Shown here: positions 57,896 through 64,000 of the stretch, piece by piece | How the letters are laid out: the number at the start of each line of letters is the position of its first letter | How positions within the stretch are numbered: position 1 is the first letter of the stretch | DNA from: an unidentified bacterial endosymbiont | GTDB lineage: Bacteria; Pseudomonadota; Gammaproteobacteria; Enterobacterales; G038960095 | Direction: 5' to 3' | Assembly (NCBI RefSeq): GCF_918320885.1 | Contig: NZ_OU907312.1 | Coordinates: forward strand, 1,054,465-1,118,464 | Length of the DNA: 64,000 nt | Translations under genes and position numbers: made by a program | Notes under the pieces: model-generated | Seen by the model: only the letters and a program-made list of their open reading frames with translations | Told to the model about the DNA's origin: nothing | Databases searched by the model: none

Positions 57896-59860
57896 TCATA
57901 ATATAGACATTAATCTGTTTAATTGTGTTTTTATTGTTTCGTTCGAAATAGCTTTCCAAAAAATATTATTTTTATTTAAATTAACAGTATTTTTGTGTAC
58001 TGAAAAGGGAACATATGGTGATGTATTGATTTCTTGTATGAGATTTTTTAAGGCAGTGTCAGGAGTTATATCAATTTTTGTAGATGGGTGATTTAGTATC
58101 GTTTTAAATACTTCCAAGTTTTTTTCAATGATATATGAATGAGCATCATATAGATTATCTTGTGAAAATTGAGGATTTTTCTGCAGGTTAAATAATACTG
58201 TTAAGCTTTGTTCAGGCATGGCTTCATTGATATGCCACGTACTAACCTCTGCTGAGGGGTGTTGCAGCAACATTTGAAGCACTTTCAACTCTTTTTCACG
58301 AATAGCTTCACTGATATGCAACGTACTAACCTCCGCGGAGGGGTGTTGCAGCACTATTTCAAGCACTTTCAACTCTTTTTCATGAATAGCTTCACTGATA
58401 TGCAACGTATCAACCTCTGCTGAGGGGTGTTGAAGCAACATTTGAAGCACTTTCAACTCTTTTTCACGAATAGCTTCACTGATACGCAACGTATCAACCT
58501 CTGCTGAGGGGTGTTGCAGCAACATTTGAAGCACTTTCAACTCTTTTTCACGAATAGCTTCACTGATATGCAACGTATCAACCTCTGCTGAGGGGTGTTG
58601 CAGCAACATTTGAAGCACTTTCAACTCTTTTTCACGAATAGCTTCACTGATACGCAACGTATCAACCTCTGCTGAGGGGTGTTGAAGCAACATTTGAAGC
58701 ACTTTCAACTCTTTTTCACGAATAGCTTCACTGATACGCAACGTATCAACCTCTGCTGAGGGGTGTTGCAGCAACATTTGAAGCACTTTCAACTCTTTTT
58801 CACGAATAGCTTCACTGATACGCAACGTATCAACCTCTGCTGAGGGGTGTTGCAGCAACATTTGAAGCACTTTCAACTCTTTTTCACGAATAGCTTCACT
58901 GATATGCAACGTACTAACTGGCACGTTGTGTTTTAATAAGTATTCAACAATTACATAATTTTTTGCTCTTATTGGGGCAGTTAACGCTGAAGAATTTAGG
59001 CTGACTCCTATTTTTAACAGATTATTTATTTTATTGATATCAATATTTTTTCTGCTAGTTTCTAGAGATAATGAAATATTTACAGCACGAGACAGTTCTT
59101 CTTCATTAAAAATCTTAGCGCCATGAAATAAAGGTTCAGAAAAAATTTCAGGATAGTTTTTGACAAATTTTTTCTGAAGTGTATCAAAAAAAATTTTTAG
59201 GGATTCATACTTTTTTTGTAAGAAGCATAATAATTCTTCTAAATTTTTACTTAATTTTATACCATCAGAATTTATTTTATGTTGAAATATTTTTTCATCT
59301 ATTTTACAACTTATTTTAAAACCAACAGCAGCACATAAGTGTAAGTTATCTAGGGTATATTTTATTAAATTAGTTGCGTCAATTTTTTCTTCTATAGAAT
59401 ATAAAATATCTTTCGAAAAGAATACCTGATTAGGTTCTGAGTAAGTGCATAATATAATATTTCCAGGTAAATCATCTAGACAGTGGTGAGCGTTTTCAGA
59501 GAAACACGAGAGTAAATGTATTACATTAATTTGCTTTTTGTTATAGGTGGTTTTTATGATGCTTGAAATTAAAGAAGCAGCTGTAATTTTTTGAGTAGAT
59601 TTTAAAAAATACTCCGGTTTATCACCATTTTTTGGTGCATAACCATGTAGATCTATAAAAAAAACTGAAGGTAGATATAGGAGCTTTCCTGTTGGTAGTG
59701 CGTAGGATCCAAAAGGAAATTTACCTGAAATAAATGAATTTATTTCTTCTCCTTCTATGGCGTCTACAGAACAACTAATTCCCTTTAAATCAGCTGTTCT
59801 TATCAGGGTATAAGGTATAAAGGGCATAATGATTAACCTTTTAGGTGTAAAAGTATCCAT
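57896..59860 (-). CDS. Putative caspase-like (clan CD) protease with tandem ankyrin-like repeats
   Basis: This 654-residue AT-rich gene is of no family I can name. The N-terminal ~150 residues show a hydrophobic strand ending in His-Gly (PSVFFIDLHGYAP, His72). After 47 residues a second strand ends in Ser-Cys (INVIHLLSCFSEN, Cys119). This is the HG...SC/AC dyad spacing of caspase, CHAT and related clan-CD cysteine peptidases. A helical region (~190-310) follows, then eight 28-residue repeats (consensus ISEAIREKELKVLQMLLQHP then SAEVDTLR, residues ~320-543) and two or three decayed units. The repeats are shorter than the 33-residue ankyrin norm but have the same helix pair. No signal peptide is seen. 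A host-directed effector or defence protease is plausible, not shown. An internal ATG (MPFIPYTL, residue 12) may be the true start. Confidence 0.6.
   Translation of the reverse strand: MDTFTPKRLIIMPFIPYTLIRTADLKGISCSVDAIEGEEINSFISGKFPFGSYALPTGKLLYLPSVFFIDLHGYAPKNGDKPEYFLKSTQKITAASLISSIIKTTYNKKQINVIHLLSCFSENAHHCLDDLPGNIILCTYSEPNQVFFSKDILYSIEEKIDATNLIKYTLDNLHLCAAVGFKISCKIDEKIFQHKINSDGIKLSKNLEELLCFLQKKYESLKIFFDTLQKKFVKNYPEIFSEPLFHGAKIFNEEELSRAVNISLSLETSRKNIDINKINNLLKIGVSLNSSALTAPIRAKNYVIVEYLLKHNVPVSTLHISEAIREKELKVLQMLLQHPSAEVDTLRISEAIREKELKVLQMLLQHPSAEVDTLRISEAIREKELKVLQMLLQHPSAEVDTLRISEAIREKELKVLQMLLQHPSAEVDTLHISEAIREKELKVLQMLLQHPSAEVDTLRISEAIREKELKVLQMLLQHPSAEVDTLHISEAIHEKELKVLEIVLQHPSAEVSTLHISEAIREKELKVLQMLLQHPSAEVSTWHINEAMPEQSLTVLFNLQKNPQFSQDNLYDAHSYIIEKNLEVFKTILNHPSTKIDITPDTALKNLIQEINTSPYVPFSVHKNTVNLNKNNIFWKAISNETIKTQLNRLMSIL
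58232..58903 (-). repeat. Eight tandem 84-bp coding repeats
   Basis: Eight units of exactly 84 bp (28 codons) are nearly identical at DNA level; unit seven (IHEKELKVLEIVLQ) is the most divergent. Changes such as R or H at the last position form a mosaic, suggesting recent expansion by unequal exchange. Gain or loss of units keeps the reading frame. Confidence 0.95.
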
Positions 59861-60121
59861 AATGATAACATTATTTATGCTTTTATGAAATAAATTTATC
59901 AGATAAATATCGAATCAGAAAACGGAGAGAGCCAAAAGGTGACACGGCACAGGTTTTCCCTGATTCTGTTTTCGTAGCCTACTGATTAAATCAGAGGTGC
60001 GCATTTAACGTCTCTCCAGCTTTTGGATAAAGCACTCTGCTTCAATCTTAGAAAGCTTTGTGGAAGCCTTGGCAGTTAGTTGGCTTCGCTTTATTTACCC
60101 AAGTCAGAGCAACATAAGCGA

Positions 60122-61204
60122 TTAGTAGCCGGTTTTTAATTGTTGAAAATAGCTTTCATAGAGTTTCTGAGCTTCACCCACATCGATTTGCCAATCCCCC
60201 TGCTGCAGGTGGTTGGCGTCAGGATAGAGGCTAGCATCTTCGCGCACGGCCTCAGGGAGCAGGGCTTTTGCCGTTTTATTTGGAGTGGCATAGCCAATAT
60301 GTTGTGCAATCTTGGCGGCAATATCGGGCCTTAAGATAAAGTCAATCAACTTTAAGGCATTGTCTGGATGTTGAGCGCCGACTGGAATGGCTAAGCTGTC
60401 CATCCAGAGGATCGCCCCCTCTGTAGGCCAGAGGAGCTGTAGCGGGATCCCCGCTTGACGGGCCTTATAGGCAGCACCACTCCAGAGCATGCCTAAGTTG
60501 ACTTCTCCGGCGATAAAGGGGGTTGCTGGAGAATCAGAATTGAACAGTAAAATATTCGGCAGTAGTTGTCGTAGGGTTTGATAGGCGGCCTTGATCTGTT
60601 GGGGATCAGTGCTATTGGCGGGGTGCCCTAACCGTCGCAGGGCAATATGGAACAGCTCACGGGCATCATCAATCACCAGTAGCCGATTATAATACTGTGG
60701 AGACCAGAGATCAGCCCAGGAGTGAATCTGTTGAGGATCCATTTCATCCCGGTTAATGCCGATGCCGGTAAAACCCCAGAGGTAGGGGATTGAATACTCA
60801 TTCTGAGGATCAAACGGTTTATTCAGTAGCAGTGGATCTAAATGGTTAAAGTTTTTAAGCTGGCAGTGGTTAATTTTCTGCAGCATCCCCTCTTGGCGCA
60901 TTTTTGATACAAAATAGGTCGAGGGTACAATCAGATCATAGCTGCCGCTAGGATAGGTTTTTAACTTCGCATACAGCGTCTCGTTAGATTCATAAGTGGA
61001 TTCAACCACTTTAATCCCGGTCTCTTGCGTAAATTGAGTCAATACCTCGGGACTAATATAGTCAGACCAATTATAGAAATAGAGGATCGCCTGCTGTTTC
61101 GGGGCGGGATTGGCTAAACTCTGTCCCAGGTTGAGCCATAAAGCGGTGATGGCAGCGATAAAAGAGATGAAATAGTTCAGCATGGGGTTGGACTCCTTGA
61201 TCAA
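60122..61204 (-). CDS. potD: Spermidine/putrescine-binding periplasmic protein
   Basis: This 360-residue protein has a signal peptide (hydrophobic residues ~9-30, ending SLANPA). Motifs ILYFYNWSDYISPEVLTQF and ETGIKVVESTYESNETLYAK are typical of PotD/PotF. The middle IPYLWGFTGIGINRDEM lines the polyamine site. It delivers spermidine/putrescine to PotBC. Last gene of potABCD, 22 bp after potC. Confidence 0.95.
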   Translation of the reverse strand: MIKESNPMLNYFISFIAAITALWLNLGQSLANPAPKQQAILYFYNWSDYISPEVLTQFTQETGIKVVESTYESNETLYAKLKTYPSGSYDLIVPSTYFVSKMRQEGMLQKINHCQLKNFNHLDPLLLNKPFDPQNEYSIPYLWGFTGIGINRDEMDPQQIHSWADLWSPQYYNRLLVIDDARELFHIALRRLGHPANSTDPQQIKAAYQTLRQLLPNILLFNSDSPATPFIAGEVNLGMLWSGAAYKARQAGIPLQLLWPTEGAILWMDSLAIPVGAQHPDNALKLIDFILRPDIAAKIAQHIGYATPNKTAKALLPEAVREDASLYPDANHLQQGDWQIDVGEAQKLYESYFQQLKTGY

Positions 61205-61226
61205 GAGCGTGGTAAACGGAGCAGTC

Positions 61227-61997
61227 TTAGGAGGGTTGACGCAGCAGGAATTGACTAAGGCTGATAAAGAGTAGTGAGATCAGCAACAGCAAGGCGGTCA
61301 AGGCATTCACTTCGGGGGAGAGACCTACCTTGATCATCGAATAGATCTTTAAGGGCAGGAGTTCATAGGTCGGGCCACTGACAAAGGCAGAGACCACTAC
61401 ATCATCCAGAGAGAGGGTGAAACTTAACAGCCAGCTAGACAGTAGTGCTGGCAGGGCTAACGGTAAAATAATTTTACGGAGGATAATCCACTCGCCAGCT
61501 CCTAGATCACGTGCCGCTTCTAACATCTTACGGTCAAATCCGCACAAGCGACTATAGATTGTGATCGCCACAAAAGGCAAGCAGAAAGTAATATGGGCGC
61601 AAAGTAGTGTCCAGAAACCAAGGGATAACCCCAGCAAGCTAAACAGCACTAATAGAGAGATTGCCATGACAATATCGGGTGAGATCATGACAACAAAGAG
61701 CAACCCATTGATTAAACGCTTACCACGAAATTGGTAACAGTATAATGCCACGGCGGTTAGCAAGCCCATGAGGGTGGCTAGTGTGGCTGACAACGTCGCC
61801 ATCACCAAAGAGTTACGGGCTGCTTGGAGTAAACTGTCATGATGTAGCAGTTTTTGATACCAGATGAGACTACTCCCGACCCAGGTAAAGCCATAGGGAG
61901 AAGCATTAAAAGAGTTAGCGACCAGTAGGATAATGGGTAAATAGAGGTAGCTATACACGAGCGTGATTAAGCTTACCAGGAGCAGCCGTTTGATCAT
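61227..61997 (-). CDS. potC: Spermidine/putrescine ABC transporter permease PotC
   Basis: This 256-residue inner-membrane protein has six helices. The EAA loop (LEAARDLGAGEWIILRKIILP) couples to the PotA ATPase. The N-terminal YLYLPIILLVANSFNASPYG is typical. It overlaps potB by 4 bases. Confidence 0.95.
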   Translation of the reverse strand: MIKRLLLVSLITLVYSYLYLPIILLVANSFNASPYGFTWVGSSLIWYQKLLHHDSLLQAARNSLVMATLSATLATLMGLLTAVALYCYQFRGKRLINGLLFVVMISPDIVMAISLLVLFSLLGLSLGFWTLLCAHITFCLPFVAITIYSRLCGFDRKMLEAARDLGAGEWIILRKIILPLALPALLSSWLLSFTLSLDDVVVSAFVSGPTYELLPLKIYSMIKVGLSPEVNALTALLLLISLLFISLSQFLLRQPS

Positions 61998-62851
61998 TCT
62001 GGATTCAGGATTTTATGCAGTGGTCGGCTTAGGTGGTGATAGAGCAGAAGCAACAACCCTATCAATAGCGTGAGACTAACGCTAGTGGCCGCACCAAAAG
62101 GCCAATCACGAGCATTGAGGAATTGATTTTTAATCACATTCCCAATGAGGAGATGCTTCGCTCCGCCCAACAGATCAGCGACGTAAAATAGGCCCATGGC
62201 TGGGAGAAAGACCAATATACAGCCACTCACAATACCGGGAAAGGTTAATGGGAGTACAATACGCATAAATCTCTGCCAGGCATTGGCCCCTAAATCTTCT
62301 GCGGCCTCTAAATAGATCCAATCTAGTTTTTCAAGGGTGGCATAGAGCGGTAGGATCATAAAGGGTAGTAGGATATAGATCAGTCCTAAAATGACGGCCA
62401 AAGGCGTATACAGGATTTGTAGGGGCTGTTTAACCACCCCCAGGGTCAGTAGTAGGGAGTTCAACACCCCTTTGGTGCCAATCAAGAGTTTAAAGGCATA
62501 GAGGCGGACCAGGGAGTTGGTCCAAAAAGGGATTACCACCAGTAGCAATAGACACTGCTGACGTGCTCGCGGTTGTCTGGCGAGAAACAGCGCAAAGGGG
62601 TAGCCGATGAGTAAGCAGAATAGGGTGGCGACTGTGGCCATGAATAGGGAGTGCCCCAGGACCGCAATATATAAAGGATCAGCGAGGCGGTGGTAGTTAT
62701 CCAGCGTGAAGGTAGCCGTGATCAGCTGCTGCTCACCACGGGTGAGGAGGCTGGTGATGACAATCAGTAGGTTAGGGAACAAGACAAATAGGCCCAACCA
62801 ACCGGTGATCAGGCCGATCACCAGATGACGGAATTTAGGAGAGGGCATCAT
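61994..62851 (-). CDS. potB: Spermidine/putrescine ABC transporter permease PotB
   Basis: This 285-residue inner-membrane permease has the EAA loop [20 protein letters not shown] and [18 protein letters not shown]. It pairs with PotC to form the channel. It overlaps potA by 17 bases and potC by 4, showing a tight operon. Confidence 0.95.
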   Translation of the reverse strand: MMPSPKFRHLVIGLITGWLGLFVLFPNLLIVITSLLTRGEQQLITATFTLDNYHRLADPLYIAVLGHSLFMATVATLFCLLIGYPFALFLARQPRARQQCLLLLVVIPFWTNSLVRLYAFKLLIGTKGVLNSLLLTLGVVKQPLQILYTPLAVILGLIYILLPFMILPLYATLEKLDWIYLEAAEDLGANAWQRFMRIVLPLTFPGIVSGCILVFLPAMGLFYVADLLGGAKHLLIGNVIKNQFLNARDWPFGAATSVSLTLLIGLLLLLYHHLSRPLHKILNPE

Positions 62852-63950
62852 CGGTCAATACGACCTCCCAGCTTTCCACCCAAGTTACGGCCACTTTTTG
62901 GTTCAGAGAGTGGTCAACATTGGGATCATCTTCATTAAAGAATTCGCTGATCCTCACGATTTGACCATTTTCCAGCTCGACCATGGAGTCCAGGGTCATC
63001 CCTTTATAGTTGCGTTCCCGAACGTAGCCAATCAGCCCGAGTTGCGGTTGATTATCATGGATCTCAGTGATCCGAAGATCTTCCGGTCGCAGTAACACCT
63101 TCAGTTGATGGTGAGCAGAGACTGCTTGGCGGACCAACAAGGTGCATTCATAACCCTGTACGTTAGCACAGATGCGTTCGGCATCGATACGGTAGAGCAT
63201 CTGGGCATTGAATAGGTTACTTTCGCCAATAAACTGGGCAACAAATAAATTCCGTGGCTCCTCATAAATTTCCCGAGGGCTGCCCTGCTGTTCGATAGTC
63301 CCTTCACGCATCACAATCAGACGATCAGCAATGGCTAGCGCCTCTTCTTGATCATGGGTGACCAAAATAAAGGTGATGCCTAATTCACGCTGCCAAGCTT
63401 TAAGCTCATTCTGCATTGTTTTACGCAGCTTATGGTCGAGTGCTGAGAGTGACTCATCCAGTAGTAATACCTTCGGGTGGTTGACCACCGCACGGGCAAT
63501 GGCCACCCGTTGCTGCTGCCCACCCGACAGTTGCTGAGGGTAGCGTTGTGCTAATCCATCCAGCTGTACCATCTTCAAGGCTTGGGTAACGCGACTCTGT
63601 AGGCAGTCTGCCGAGGTTTTTTTCATCCGCAAGCCAAAGGCGACATTATCAAAAACAGTCATATGGGGAAACAGTGCATAGCTTTGAAACACGGTGTTGG
63701 TATGACGCTGTTCAGCGGGTAGCTGAGTGATATCATGGCCATCTAAGATAATCGTACCCTGATCAGCACGGGTCAAGCCAGCAATCAGCCGTAATACCGT
63801 TGTTTTGCCGCAGCCTGACGGGCCTAAAATAGTGAGGAACTCCCCATCTTGAACCTGCAGGTTCAGATCGGAGATAATCCGCTTGCCGGCAAAACTTTTG
63901 CAGATCCCCCGCAGTTCGATAATCGGTTTATCAACCGTGTGTTCAGCCAT
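62835..63950 (-). CDS. potA: Spermidine/putrescine ABC transporter ATPase PotA
   Basis: This 371-residue protein has Walker A GPSGCGKT (residues 43-50), Q-loop Gln89, signature LSGGQQQ (141-147), Walker B VLLLDES (161-167), the switch His in LVTHDQEE, and a C-terminal TOBE-type domain with [10 protein letters not shown]. It powers polyamine import. It is the first gene of potABCD; its own promoter would lie within 63951-64000 or beyond the window. Confidence 0.97.
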   Translation of the reverse strand: MAEHTVDKPIIELRGICKSFAGKRIISDLNLQVQDGEFLTILGPSGCGKTTVLRLIAGLTRADQGTIILDGHDITQLPAEQRHTNTVFQSYALFPHMTVFDNVAFGLRMKKTSADCLQSRVTQALKMVQLDGLAQRYPQQLSGGQQQRVAIARAVVNHPKVLLLDESLSALDHKLRKTMQNELKAWQRELGITFILVTHDQEEALAIADRLIVMREGTIEQQGSPREIYEEPRNLFVAQFIGESNLFNAQMLYRIDAERICANVQGYECTLLVRQAVSAHHQLKVLLRPEDLRITEIHDNQPQLGLIGYVRERNYKGMTLDSMVELENGQIVRISEFFNEDDPNVDHSLNQKVAVTWVESWEVVLTDDALS

Positions 63951-64000
63951 CTCCTTTGAGTGGTCTCCTGTTAGACGCTAAGCTTGGCTGCGCATCATAG

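Noticed and set aside
58232-58903. Regularly spaced repeats that could suggest a CRISPR array
   Set aside because: The period is exactly 84 bp with no unique spacers, and the units form one long open frame, so this is a protein repeat.

Overview
The window looks like a chromosomal segment of a gammaproteobacterium close to the Enterobacterales. Evidence is the Crr, PtsI, HPr, ZipA, LigA, GltX, TusE, HspQ, YccA, GapA and PotABCD set, plus tRNA-Val(UAC) beside gltX and tRNA-Ser(UGA) beside yccA, as in E. coli. Some gene order is kept (ptsHI-crr diverging from zipA-ligA; tusE, hspQ, yccA and serT together), but cysZ and cysK are absent and blocks are rearranged. Four identical insertion sequences, many broken genes, a large contact-dependent inhibition locus and a repeat protein with a caspase-like head suggest a host-associated bacterium or symbiont. 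That lifestyle is inference; I cannot name the species.

Layout. (1) 1-6337 is a decayed second copy of a prophage: gpV, tail and head genes with amber stops, a methyltransferase fused by deletion to the capsid gene, an IS5-family element inside a tandem duplication, and a primase/helicase gene cut by an IS. (2) 6338-25165 is a two-partner secretion / CDI locus read leftwards: TpsB, a TpsA with two TPS domains, a 2151-residue CdiA split by an IS, its presumed immunity gene, then orphan toxin/immunity cassettes broken by a second IS3 copy and by an IS30 fragment. (3) 25843-40634 is the better prophage copy, with lambda-like head genes (C-terminus of gpC, D, E, FII, Z) followed by a P2-like contractile tail (V, W, J, I, H, FI, FII, E/E', T, U, X, D). 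It carries two cargo insertions, YefM-YoeB and an Rpn-family nuclease, and gpT has a homopolymer frameshift. (4) 40635-45096 holds a fourth IS3 copy, a C-terminal scrap that looks like another CdiI, and two envelope-sugar genes, one frameshifted. (5) 45283-57614 is mostly conserved housekeeping sequence. (6) 57722-59860 has an IS30 scrap and an AT-rich gene encoding a putative clan-CD (caspase/CHAT-like) protease with eight near-identical 28-residue repeats. (7) 60122-63950 is the potABCD polyamine importer.

How the parts work together. TpsB would export the TpsA/CdiA proteins, and CdiA would deliver a swappable C-terminal toxin to neighbours while the adjacent small protein protects self. 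The cassette array supplies alternative toxins by recombination through a shared pre-toxin block. The IS3 copies inside CDI carry 3-bp target duplications, and the uninterrupted sequence survives elsewhere in the window, so the original reading frames can be rebuilt exactly. The strongest candidate for something undescribed is the caspase-like repeat protein at 57896-59860; second is the CDI cassette array with its double-TPS exoprotein.
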